64,000 bases of DNA from UBA1783 sp033808805. GTDB lineage: Bacteria; Bacillota_I; Bacilli_A; Erysipelotrichales; Erysipelotrichaceae. Positions 26,001-34,042 of this stretch are shown here, one piece after another. The DNA lies in contig JAPXMY010000011.1 in the NCBI GenBank assembly GCA_033808805.1, positions 1 through 64,000 on the forward strand, read 5' to 3'. The position numbers were made by a program, and so were the translations under genes. The notes under the pieces were generated by a model, which made no database searches, was not told where the DNA came from, and worked only from the letters and a program-made list of their open reading frames with translations. The first letter of the stretch is position 1; every line of letters starts with the position of its first letter.

Positions 26001-26028
26001 TTGCTAAAAAAGACACTTTTTAAAAGTC

Positions 26029-26057
26029 AAAAAAAGGAGATTTTCATCTCCTTTTTA
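26029..26057. terminator. Bidirectional terminator
   Basis: Stem aaaaaggagat/atctccttttt (26031-26041 with 26046-26056) between the plus-strand membrane protein gene and the end of the minus-strand polyamine operon at 26060. T-rich on both strands. Confidence 0.8.
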
Positions 26058-26059
26058 GA

Positions 26060-27970
26060 TTAATTCAGTTTAACTTTCACCCAATATTCAGATATTATCT
26101 TTCTGATAGTATCATCATTGACAAAAGTTTCATCTTCTTCAAATCCAACACGTGGAACATATGCATCAATGCCATAATACTCACCATCTTCTGAACTTAA
26201 AGCTATTAAAACTTCTTCATTTGGTGAAGTATAACCGACATATTCAGAATTGGCATAGGCAACATCATATGAAAGCATATAGTTGATAAAGAAATTGGCA
26301 AGTTCTGGACTTTTTGCGTTTTTTGGAATAAACATACAGTCCATCCAAACGTTAGTACCTTGATGTGGTACATAGAAACCTAAATCTTCATTTTCATACA
26401 TCATATATGTCGCATCGCCTGAATAAACATAGCCTAAAGCTTTTTCACCATTAATGATGCCATCGATAACTTCATCAGTTACATAGGCTGGATCTACCGC
26501 ATTATCCATTTCAATCAGCCAGTTATAGGCTTCTAGCAACTCCTGTTCATTTTTGGTATTCATCGAATATCCAAGCGCTTTTAAAGCAACCATGAAGGCA
26601 TCTCTTTCTGAATCATAGAAATATACCATGCCGCGATATTTTTCCAGTAAGAAGACATCCCAGCCTAAAGACTCCACATCTTCCGCATCAATTAATGTAC
26701 TGTCATAAATGATGCCAACATTTCCCCACAGATATGGAATCGCATAAATCATTTCTGGATCAAAATCCATATATTCTAAGGCATCAGGGTATAAATCTGT
26801 TAAGTTAGTAAGCTCATCTTTATCTAAAGGTTGCAGTAAACTATCCATTATTAACTTTTGAATCATGTAATCAGAAGCTATAATGACATCATAAGAGGCA
26901 CCGCTCATTAATTTAGTGTACATTTCTTCATTTGAAGCAAATGTATCATAATTTACCTTAACATTATACGTATCTTCAAACTCGGCAATCACATCTTCAC
27001 CAATATATTCTCCATAGTTAAATATATTGAGAGTGCTTGAACCAAATTCAGCAATCGGATCAAAATCACCAGTTGTCTTTGTACCAAATGATACTAAGAA
27101 AATAGTCAGTGCCAATGCACCTGCTAAATATGGAACAAAAGAATATTTGCTTTTCTTTTTAACAACTTCTGCTTGCGGACGTCTTGATTTAATAAACGGA
27201 ATGACATTAGCAATAATCAGAACCGTTGTAACAACTGCTACAATAAGTGAACTTAAGGCATTGATAGTAGGATTGATACGTTTACTCATTGAATAAACAT
27301 AAATTGAAATATTACTTACTCCTGTTCCAGTTGTAAAAAACGAAATAACAAAGTCATCAAAACTCATTGAAAAGGCAATCAGTGCTCCTGATAGGATAGC
27401 TGGTTTAATTTGTGGAATAATAACCTTTGTTAAAGCTTGAAATGGAGTTGCTCCCAAATCTAAAGCTGCTTCAGCTACATTATCATCCAATGTTCTTAGT
27501 TTTGGCATAATCGACAGGATAACAAATGGAATACAGAATGAAATATGGGCAATCAGCAAGGTAATTATGCTGGTTTCAATATTTAATGAAATGAAAAATA
27601 GCATTAAACCAATAGCTGTAACAATATCAGGATTCATAACCGGTAAATCATTTACCTGTAAAACAAGGTCTCTGACAATCTTTTTCTGTTTAGATAAACC
27701 AATTGAAGTAATTGTTCCAATAACAGTTGATACTATCGTCGCAATAACAGCTACTAGAACTGTGTAATAGATTGGTTCCAGCATTTTTCGATCATTGAAC
27801 ATCTTCTCATACCACATTAACGAGAACCCGGTAAAGTGGTTTAAACTTTTAGTTGAGTTAAAAGAAAATATAACTACATAAATAATAGGTAAATAGAAGA
27901 ACAGGACAATTAATATCAGCCAGATATTAGGTGCTAATTTTGATAGAAAACTTTTATTATCTTTTTTCAT
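26060..27970 (-). CDS. potC: PotC permease fused to PotD polyamine-binding domain
   Basis: A 636-residue fusion. Residues 1-265 form a PotC-type permease: N-terminal FYLPIIYVVIFSFN and EAA loop AEAALDLGATPFQALTKVIIP. A linker and an added membrane segment (about residues 278-298) follow. Residues 305-636 are a spermidine/putrescine-binding-type domain: LNIFNYGEYIGEDVIAEFE, SNEEMYTKLMSGASYDVII, then LWGNVGIIYDSTLI and ANFFINYMLS. The seventh membrane segment would place the binding domain outside, so no separate lipoprotein is needed. No other PotD gene lies nearby. Such PotCD fusions occur in some Bacillota. It imports polyamines with PotA and PotB. Confidence 0.92.
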   Translation of the reverse strand: MKKDNKSFLSKLAPNIWLILIVLFFYLPIIYVVIFSFNSTKSLNHFTGFSLMWYEKMFNDRKMLEPIYYTVLVAVIATIVSTVIGTITSIGLSKQKKIVRDLVLQVNDLPVMNPDIVTAIGLMLFFISLNIETSIITLLIAHISFCIPFVILSIMPKLRTLDDNVAEAALDLGATPFQALTKVIIPQIKPAILSGALIAFSMSFDDFVISFFTTGTGVSNISIYVYSMSKRINPTINALSSLIVAVVTTVLIIANVIPFIKSRRPQAEVVKKKSKYSFVPYLAGALALTIFLVSFGTKTTGDFDPIAEFGSSTLNIFNYGEYIGEDVIAEFEDTYNVKVNYDTFASNEEMYTKLMSGASYDVIIASDYMIQKLIMDSLLQPLDKDELTNLTDLYPDALEYMDFDPEMIYAIPYLWGNVGIIYDSTLIDAEDVESLGWDVFLLEKYRGMVYFYDSERDAFMVALKALGYSMNTKNEQELLEAYNWLIEMDNAVDPAYVTDEVIDGIINGEKALGYVYSGDATYMMYENEDLGFYVPHQGTNVWMDCMFIPKNAKSPELANFFINYMLSYDVAYANSEYVGYTSPNEEVLIALSSEDGEYYGIDAYVPRVGFEEDETFVNDDTIRKIISEYWVKVKLN

Positions 27971-27973
27971 TGC

Positions 27974-28753
27974 CTACTCCTCCCCAATCCTTTTATCGAC
28001 TTTCTTTGTAAAATACATTGAAACAATAATAATGATGGCCATAATTAAAGAAATAGCACTGCCAAAGTTCCAGTCTCCTGTGGTTATAAAGTAGTTTTCA
28101 ATTAAGTTACCAATTAAAACATAGTCTCCACCACCCAATAATTTAGGAATAAAGAATGAACTTACCGCAGGTAAAAATACTAAGGTGATACCTGAAATAA
28201 CACCAGGAATTGAAAGTGGTAAAGTTACTCTCAAAAAAGTCTGCATCTTGTTTGCCCCTAAATCATGAGCAGCATCAAGCAGATTTTTATCCATCTTTGA
28301 TAAAGATGTATAAATTTGAATAATCATATATGGCAAAAAGTTATAAACCATACCGACAAAAACTTTCAGCTCGCTTGTAATATCAAAGTTCATCAGGATA
28401 CCTTTCCAGGCATAGGTTCTAACCAACATATTTATCCACATTGGTAAAGTTAATAACAGAATATAAATTGCCTGCTTATTTTCATCCTGTTTAGCAATTA
28501 CATAAGCAGTAGGATAGCCAATCAAAACACAAATAACAGTAGTCAAAAAGGCGATTTTTAAAGAAGTATATAAAACTCTTAGAAAATCTGGATCTTTAAA
28601 AAATCTGGTAAAGTTCTCCAAAGTAAATTTAAATACCAACATATCGTTTCCAGTATTGGTAAATGCATAGAAAACAATCATCAGCATTGGAGTTACCACA
28701 AATAGAGCTAACCATACAATGTATGGATAGGTCATATTTCTAAAACTTTTCAT
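27974..28753 (-). CDS. potB: Polyamine ABC transporter permease PotB
   Basis: A 259-residue permease with about six membrane segments. PYIVWLALFVVTPMLMIVFYAF lies at the N-terminus and the EAA loop LLDAAHDLGANKMQTFLRVTLP near residue 170, as in PotB. It lies three bases from the downstream fusion gene and just after potA, so all three are one translational unit. Confidence 0.92.
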   Translation of the reverse strand: MKSFRNMTYPYIVWLALFVVTPMLMIVFYAFTNTGNDMLVFKFTLENFTRFFKDPDFLRVLYTSLKIAFLTTVICVLIGYPTAYVIAKQDENKQAIYILLLTLPMWINMLVRTYAWKGILMNFDITSELKVFVGMVYNFLPYMIIQIYTSLSKMDKNLLDAAHDLGANKMQTFLRVTLPLSIPGVISGITLVFLPAVSSFFIPKLLGGGDYVLIGNLIENYFITTGDWNFGSAISLIMAIIIIVSMYFTKKVDKRIGEE

Positions 28754-28755
28754 TT

Positions 28756-30324
28756 CTATACCACCATCTTACTCATGACATGAATGTCATTACGGTCAAT
28801 TTTTAAGCCGACCTTATCCCCTTCTTCGTGTACTGTTGTTGTTTCAATTTTGTATTCTCTACCTTGAGTAGCAAATGTTATCTCATAAGAACCTTCAGTT
28901 ACATCTTCTGTATCGAAATCATATTTTACATCTGTAATTTCAATTTCAGAGTCATCCTGTAAGTTCCACGCTTCAGCAGAAGCCCAGGTTTTTAAGTCTG
29001 TTGAAATTGCCATTGACTCTTTTATTTCATCTGCTGTAACAAAGAAATCAAAAGCACTGATACCGATATTCTTTTTAGCATCTTCCACATATTCTGGGTC
29101 TACCACATGAACCTTGATAGTGATTTCAGTATTTTTGTTTGTCTTGAAAGTACAGTTATAAGAACCTACCTTACTTTCAATATTGTGAGTTATGCTGGCA
29201 ATTGACAAATCGTTTTCTTCATCATCCCAGGCCTGGGCATTAGCTCTAGCTACTAAGTTGAAATCATCTAAATCATCGACATCTTCCAAATCGACAAAGA
29301 AATCGTTTGCCCCGATTTTTTCTTTTGCTTCAGCATTGTAAGTATCATGCTCTGATAAGATATGCATTGTAACTGTTTTAGAAGCTCCTGAAATCGTTTC
29401 TACGATTATTTCATAGTGGACTCCTTTAAACAGTACAGACTTGACTTCCCCCTTCATCATCCCTGATGATCTGCTGACTATTTTTATATCTTCCGGTCTG
29501 ATTAAAACATCAACGACTTCATTTTCTTTAAAACCAAAATCATCACAATCGAAGATTTTTTCATCAAATTTAACCTTATAGTCTTCAACCATTACTCCAT
29601 CAATGATATTGCTTTCACCAATAAATCTGGCTACATATTCATTGGCAGGTTCATTGTATATTTCTAAAGGAGTTCCAATCTGCTGAATTTCACCATCTCT
29701 CATAACAACAATTTTATCAGACATGGTTAAAGCTTCTTCCTGATCATGAGTTACATAAATAAAAGTAATTCCTACTTCCTGCTGAATTCTCTTCAGTTCA
29801 CGTTGCATTTCCTGTCTTAATTTTAAATCCAGTGCTCCAAGTGGTTCATCCAGAAGTAAAACTTCCGGTTCATTTACCAAGGCTCTGGCAATAGCTACAC
29901 GTTGCTGCTGGCCACCTGATAACAAGGTTACATTTCTGTGCTCATAGCCTTCCAGATTTACCAAAGAAAGCATACGGGTAACCTTCTGATCAATGACGTC
30001 TTCTGCCACCTTTTTGATTCTTAAACCAAAAGCAATGTTGTCAAAAACATCCAAGTGTGGAAATAATGCATATCTTTGAAAGACAGTATTGATTTCTCTT
30101 TTATATGCTGGAACCTTATCGATACACTCACCATCAAAAATGATAGTTCCTTCATCCTGTTCTAAGAAACCGCCTAAAATTCTCAATAATGTAGATTTCC
30201 CACATCCTGAAGGTCCAAGTAATGTAACAAACTCATTTTCATAGACATTCAAATTGATTCCCTTTAAGACAACCTGATTGTCAAATGATTTTACAATGTT
30301 TTTAAACTCAATTAATTTTCTCAT
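28756..30324 (-). CDS. potA: Polyamine ABC transporter ATPase PotA with a large C-terminal insertion
   Basis: The first ~240 residues are a typical PotA ATPase: Walker A GPSGCGKST, TVFQRYALFPHL, signature LSGGQQQRVAIARA and Walker B LLLDEPLGALDLKLR. A TOBE-type domain starts near residue 270 (VLIRPEDIKIV). Its usual end, GDKVGLKIDRNDIHVMSK, appears only at residue ~500. Between them lies an insert of about 150-160 residues with two similar units, each holding a GSY-type strand and alternating T/E/I. The total of 522 exceeds the usual ~350-380. It energises PotB and the PotC-PotD fusion. The insert resembles bacterial Ig-like units and its role in a cytoplasmic ATPase is unknown. Confidence 0.9.
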   Translation of the reverse strand: MRKLIEFKNIVKSFDNQVVLKGINLNVYENEFVTLLGPSGCGKSTLLRILGGFLEQDEGTIIFDGECIDKVPAYKREINTVFQRYALFPHLDVFDNIAFGLRIKKVAEDVIDQKVTRMLSLVNLEGYEHRNVTLLSGGQQQRVAIARALVNEPEVLLLDEPLGALDLKLRQEMQRELKRIQQEVGITFIYVTHDQEEALTMSDKIVVMRDGEIQQIGTPLEIYNEPANEYVARFIGESNIIDGVMVEDYKVKFDEKIFDCDDFGFKENEVVDVLIRPEDIKIVSRSSGMMKGEVKSVLFKGVHYEIIVETISGASKTVTMHILSEHDTYNAEAKEKIGANDFFVDLEDVDDLDDFNLVARANAQAWDDEENDLSIASITHNIESKVGSYNCTFKTNKNTEITIKVHVVDPEYVEDAKKNIGISAFDFFVTADEIKESMAISTDLKTWASAEAWNLQDDSEIEITDVKYDFDTEDVTEGSYEITFATQGREYKIETTTVHEEGDKVGLKIDRNDIHVMSKMVV

Positions 30325-30336
30325 ATCTTTCTACCT

Positions 30337-30873
30337 CTAAAATAATGGCGGTGTACATATCCATAAGACTCTTGCGATTTTGTTAGCCTTATTTTCTAAA
30401 TAATGCTCTTTTTTACACTTCAAGTAAAATGTACCGCCTTGTTTTACTTTGTAAGTGTTTTTTCCGTTTACTAAATTAATGCTGCCTTTAATAACGTAAC
30501 CAAATGTTTCTCCATCCTCTTTAGGATAGATAATCTGGGATCGACTCTCTGGCTGAAGTTCAATAATTATCGGTTCCATCTGATTTTTCTGAGCATTTGG
30601 AACCACATAGGTAATTACTACATCTTCAGATTCATCAACAAAAAAATCTTCATCATCAAATGTCAGCTGCTCTTCTTTTTCTTCTGTAAAAAAGACAGCC
30701 ATTGTTGTCCCTAGTGCTTCCACGATGTCCATCAAAGTAGGCAGTGATGGAGTAGCTAAATTATTTTCCAATTGTGATAAGAATCCCTTAGTCAATTCGC
30801 ATCGAGAAGCTAATTCTTCCTGAGTCAGATCATTGGAGACTCTAAGTTGTCTTATTCGCTGACCTATATCCAT
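30337..30873 (-). CDS. HTH-cupin transcriptional regulator (PuuR-like), likely controls polyamine uptake
   Basis: A 178-residue protein. An XRE-type helix-turn-helix (residues 4-60: RIRQLRVSNDLTQEELASRC, SQLENNLATPSLPTLMDIVEAL) is followed by a cupin_2 domain (SQIIYPKEDGETFGYVIKGSINLV). This architecture matches PuuR-type regulators. It is first in the potABCD transcript, 12 bases before potA, so it probably senses polyamine or a related ligand and controls its own operon (inference). Start at ATG 30873 with GGGGAGGG six bases upstream; a TTG just before is not needed. Confidence 0.88.
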   Translation of the reverse strand: MDIGQRIRQLRVSNDLTQEELASRCELTKGFLSQLENNLATPSLPTLMDIVEALGTTMAVFFTEEKEEQLTFDDEDFFVDESEDVVITYVVPNAQKNQMEPIIIELQPESRSQIIYPKEDGETFGYVIKGSINLVNGKNTYKVKQGGTFYLKCKKEHYLENKANKIARVLWICTPPLF

Positions 30874-30897
30874 CAAATCCCTCCCCTTGTTTAGAAT

Positions 30898-30927
30898 TAC
30901 TAAACTAATTTATTAATATTAGTAAAC
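30898..30927 (-). promoter_or_regulatory. Candidate operator upstream of the HTH-cupin regulator
   Basis: On the minus strand GTTTACTAA and GTTTAGTAA lie as direct repeats 21 bases apart (30919-30927 and 30898-30906). An inverted pair actaat/attagt (30904-30909, 30918-30923) lies between them. It is about 25 bases before the regulator start, a fitting place for an autoregulatory site. Confidence 0.4.
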
Positions 30928-30992
30928 AAAAATAATTATATAGAGTTTTGTAAAATATGCAAGTTTTTTTTATAAAATTTAAATTAATTTTA

Positions 30993-31018
30993 CAAAAAAA
31001 AGAACCGCAGTTCTTTTT
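30993..31018 (-). terminator. Terminator of the SAM synthetase gene
   Basis: Nine-base stem aaaaagaac/gttcttttt (30997-31005 with 31010-31018), overlapping the stop codon of the minus-strand gene and followed by a T-run. Confidence 0.75.
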
Positions 31019-31799
31019 AATACAAACCCCATTCAGCAAGTTTCTCAAATCCACCAAGAGTATCGATATATTCCTTGGCAATCCTGACAATATCACCATA
31101 AGGTCTGCCATCTACAGTTTCATCACCTATGGCACAACTGAATTGAACTGTCTGATTAATCTTCTGGGCTTTTAGAAAAGCATAGATATTTATTGAAACA
31201 TCACCTTTGGACAAATCTTTTCCGTGCAATCCTCCTCCTGTGATACTGTCTGCCATATCACTGCCTAGTTTGCGATTTGTTGCTCCGGTATCTACATCTG
31301 TGCCTCCAGTCCATTCTCCAAGGGGATTGACTATTGCCTGTGGATATAGCTTTTCAATCTCTTTGCTGGCAGCCTTGCTTTGGCAGATTATCAGCTTGTT
31401 TTCATCAAGAATATACTTTCCATCACTTGGATATATTTGATAGATGTCACGAGCTATTTTTGATAATGCTTTCTGTTCCTCTGTTAAAGGGACACCTTTA
31501 AATATCCCATTATCACCACACCTTAATTTATCTTTCTGGTTTGCTGCTAAAAATGGATCCTGTTTTACCACAACAAGATTAATCTCTATTTCTCCAGCAA
31601 TTCTTTTCACTATTCGCTTAATTTCCTCATTACTGAACACTTCACTTGTCTCAGCAATGATATGACATGCTCCATGTCCTATCAATACTTCAACGGCTAT
31701 CCTGCAATTTTCATTTTTTCTGTACGCCAGATCCACCAAAGCCCCGGCAATACGATCAGCCATCTTATCTGGATGACCTGGATTTACTTTTTCAATCAT
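31017..31799 (-). CDS. metK: Compact, divergent S-adenosylmethionine synthetase
   Basis: A 260-residue protein, against about 380-400 for standard MetK. Family motifs are recognisable in order. NPGHPDKMADRIAGALVD (residues 6-23) carries the catalytic His and Asp, followed by the AVEVLIG and CGDNGIFKGVPLTEEQ motifs. Then come INPxGxxxxGG-like VNPLGEWTGGTDVDTGATNRK and GGGLHGKDLSKGD (ATP/phosphate Lys and Asp). The middle domain is shortened by roughly 90 residues and the C-terminal GHFGR segment is missing. A SAM-I riboswitch directly upstream supports a role in methionine/SAM metabolism. It could be a functional short form or a specialised paralogue. Confidence 0.82.
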   Translation of the reverse strand: MIEKVNPGHPDKMADRIAGALVDLAYRKNENCRIAVEVLIGHGACHIIAETSEVFSNEEIKRIVKRIAGEIEINLVVVKQDPFLAANQKDKLRCGDNGIFKGVPLTEEQKALSKIARDIYQIYPSDGKYILDENKLIICQSKAASKEIEKLYPQAIVNPLGEWTGGTDVDTGATNRKLGSDMADSITGGGLHGKDLSKGDVSINIYAFLKAQKINQTVQFSCAIGDETVDGRPYGDIVRIAKEYIDTLGGFEKLAEWGLY

Positions 31800-31830
31800 G
31801 TTATCTTACCTCTTTCTTTTTTATTACATC

Positions 31831-31878
31831 TAATAAAAAACACCCAAGATAACTTTACTTGAGTGAAAAAGTTATCTT
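31831..31878 (-). terminator. SAM-I riboswitch expression platform (terminator/antiterminator)
   Basis: Terminator stem cacccaag/cttgagtg (31841-31848 with 31858-31865), followed on the minus strand by T6. The competing antiterminator is the perfect pair aagataacttt/aaagttatctt (31846-31856 with 31868-31878), which borrows the 3' strand of the aptamer P1 helix. Confidence 0.85.
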
Positions 31879-31957
31879 ATCGACCTAGCTTTACCACCTA
31901 ATTCAATAGGTTGGTGTGACTTCAATGGGCTAGTCCCTCCATCACTCTCTATAAGAT
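31874..31957 (-). promoter_or_regulatory. SAM-I (S-box) riboswitch aptamer
   Basis: On the minus strand P1 atcttat/ataagat closes the aptamer (31951-31957 with 31874-31880). Inside lie AGAGAG, GGAGGGACTAGCCC, GAAGTCACACCAACC, the GGTGG partner and AAAGCTAGGTC, all as in the S-box consensus. With SAM bound, P1 forms and the downstream terminator stops transcription of the SAM synthetase gene. Confidence 0.93.
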
Positions 31958-31965
31958 GTGTCTAT

Positions 31966-31993
31966 ATTATACTACAATAATTCTTAATTGTAA
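31966..31993 (-). promoter_or_regulatory. Putative promoter of the SAM riboswitch transcript
   Basis: Minus-strand -10 TATAAT (31966-31971) with -35 TTACAA (31988-31993), spacing 16, directly before the aptamer. Confidence 0.55.
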
Positions 31994-32018
31994 TTCATTT
32001 CATGTAATTTTTTAGCTT

Positions 32019-32447
32019 TTAATCAATGATTTCTTCATTGATATCAGTATGTTCATAGTCTTCATCATCATAAAAGCAACCATGGTTTTTCACTGTCTTT
32101 TTTTGATGATAGCCATAACTGTCTTCATCAACATAATCATAGAGCTCTTTTTCATCATTTTGCCAATCATCAACAGGATATTTATCATGACTGCGACAGC
32201 ACTCTTCATCAATCAACTTTTCTTCATCTTTTTGCCAATAATCTTCAGGAATATTATTATAGATAAATAGATGACATTCATTATGAGATTTTTCTATTAA
32301 CTCTACCAATTTAAAATAACCATCGCACTCTAACTCTTCATTGAATTCACCTAGAAAAGTGTTGATTTTTTCATCAACTGTTTCAATTGTTTTACTGTAA
32401 TGAGCCAGGATATCCTGTAATTCTTTTTTCAGTTTTTCAAATTTCAT
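32019..32447 (-). CDS. Small acidic protein of unknown function, 142 residues
   Basis: Not recognised. It is very rich in Asp and Glu, with repeated DYW/DDWQxDE motifs (EDYWQKDEEKL, VDDWQNDEKEL), several Cys and His (EECCRSHD, HGCFYDDEDYEH) and no membrane segment. The first 60 residues look helical. It lies 11 bases after glpK on the same strand with AGGAG before its ATG, so it is likely co-expressed with glycerol kinase. The Cys/His and acidic residues might bind metal, but that is speculation. Confidence 0.7.
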   Translation of the reverse strand: MKFEKLKKELQDILAHYSKTIETVDEKINTFLGEFNEELECDGYFKLVELIEKSHNECHLFIYNNIPEDYWQKDEEKLIDEECCRSHDKYPVDDWQNDEKELYDYVDEDSYGYHQKKTVKNHGCFYDDEDYEHTDINEEIID

Positions 32448-32457
32448 TAACCTGCTC

Positions 32458-33936
32458 CTAAAATTCCATTGTTGCTTTAATAGCTTTTTTCCATCCTTGT
32501 ATTAATTTTTGAACCTGCATTGAATTTAAATACGGTTCAAACTTCTGTTCAACTTTGTATTTGTCAATTAAATCATTTTTATCAGCGAAGATATCAGTTG
32601 CCAATCCTGCCAGCATTGCTGCACCCAAAGCTGTAGTTTCAAAATTGACTGGTCTGACTATTCTTGTCTGTAACAGGTCCGATTGAAACTGCATTAGGTA
32701 ATTGTTCTTGCAAGCTCCACCATCAACCTGCAATGAGTTGATAGTAAGACCGGTATCCTGCTGCATTGCTTCAATTAAATCATAACTCTGGTAAGCCAGC
32801 GATTCTAAAGTAGCTCTAATTATATGATTTGTGGTTGTACCTCTGGTTAAACCAAACATTGCTCCTTTGGCATTCTGATCCCAGTATGGAGCTCCTAATC
32901 CCGTAAAAGCCGGAACTACATAAATCCCATCACTGCTTTCCAGTTCATAGGCTATCCTTTCTGTCTCTGAAGCTTTTTCAATTACTTTTAAGCCATCTCT
33001 GAGCCACTGAATAGCTGCTCCAGCTACAAATACTGAACCTTCTAAAGCGTAGACGACTTCATCTTTCATCTTCCAGCCAACTGTTGTTACCAGACCATTT
33101 TTGGATTCAACTCTTTTATCCCCGGTATTAAAAAGTAGAAAACAACCTGTTCCATAAGTGTTTTTACATTGTCCCCTTTCAAAGCACATCTGACCAAATA
33201 AAGCACTTTGCTGATCACCCACACAGGCTGCAATTGGAATTTCGGTGCCAAATAAGTGGGTATGGCCATAAACTTCACTGGAATCTCTTATTTCAGGCAA
33301 CATACATTCAGGTACATTCCAGATTTCCAGCAGTTCTTTATCCCACTGTAAAGTATCCAGATTCATCAGCATCGTTCTAGAAGCATTGGTGACATCAGTA
33401 ATATGAACGTTGCCACTAGTAAGTTTATAGACCAGCCAGCTGTCCACTGTACCAAATAATAACTCTCCATTTTCAGCTCTTTTCTGGCCATTTTCAATAT
33501 TATCTAAAATCCATCTGATTTTACTGCTGGAAAAATATGGGTCAATTGGTAAACCCGTCAAACGTTTGATTTTATCAGCATAACCTGCTCGAACAACCTT
33601 CTCACAAAGTTCATTTGTCTGTCTTGATTGCCATACTAAAGCATCATGAACCGGAAGTCCAGTTTTTTTATCCCAGACAATGGTCGTTTCTCTTTGATTG
33701 GTAATACCGATAGCTTTAATATCTTTAACATCTATCTTAGCTTTTTCAACCGCATTCAGACATACATATTGGACCGAAGTCCATATTTCAGATGCTGACA
33801 TCTGAACCCATCCAGGCTTAGGAAAATTATTAGCCACTTCCTGCTGACTGATAGAAATAATCTGTAAATTATCATCAATAATCATTGCTCTTGAAGAGGT
33901 CGTCCCCTGATCAATTGCTAGTATGTATCTGCTCAT
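32458..33936 (-). CDS. glpK: Glycerol kinase
   Basis: A 492-residue FGGY kinase that phosphorylates glycerol to sn-glycerol 3-phosphate with ATP. Motifs are YILAIDQGTTSSRAMI at the N-terminus, GITNQRETTIVWDKKTG, WILDNIENG, TYGTGCFLLFNTG, the FGGY signature region GLGAPYWDQNAKGAMFG and the C-terminal VDGGACKNNYLMQFQSDLL. Full family length. The start has AAAGGAG. No glpF or glpD lies beside it. Confidence 0.96.
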   Translation of the reverse strand: MSRYILAIDQGTTSSRAMIIDDNLQIISISQQEVANNFPKPGWVQMSASEIWTSVQYVCLNAVEKAKIDVKDIKAIGITNQRETTIVWDKKTGLPVHDALVWQSRQTNELCEKVVRAGYADKIKRLTGLPIDPYFSSSKIRWILDNIENGQKRAENGELLFGTVDSWLVYKLTSGNVHITDVTNASRTMLMNLDTLQWDKELLEIWNVPECMLPEIRDSSEVYGHTHLFGTEIPIAACVGDQQSALFGQMCFERGQCKNTYGTGCFLLFNTGDKRVESKNGLVTTVGWKMKDEVVYALEGSVFVAGAAIQWLRDGLKVIEKASETERIAYELESSDGIYVVPAFTGLGAPYWDQNAKGAMFGLTRGTTTNHIIRATLESLAYQSYDLIEAMQQDTGLTINSLQVDGGACKNNYLMQFQSDLLQTRIVRPVNFETTALGAAMLAGLATDIFADKNDLIDKYKVEQKFEPYLNSMQVQKLIQGWKKAIKATMEF

Positions 33937-34042
33937 ATTATCTGCTCCTTTATTAGTTTAATTTTATCACATTTAGACTATAAAATGTCTTTATTTAAAA
34001 TACAGCGAAAGTAAAGTATAATATCCCTAAAGGAGCATGCTT

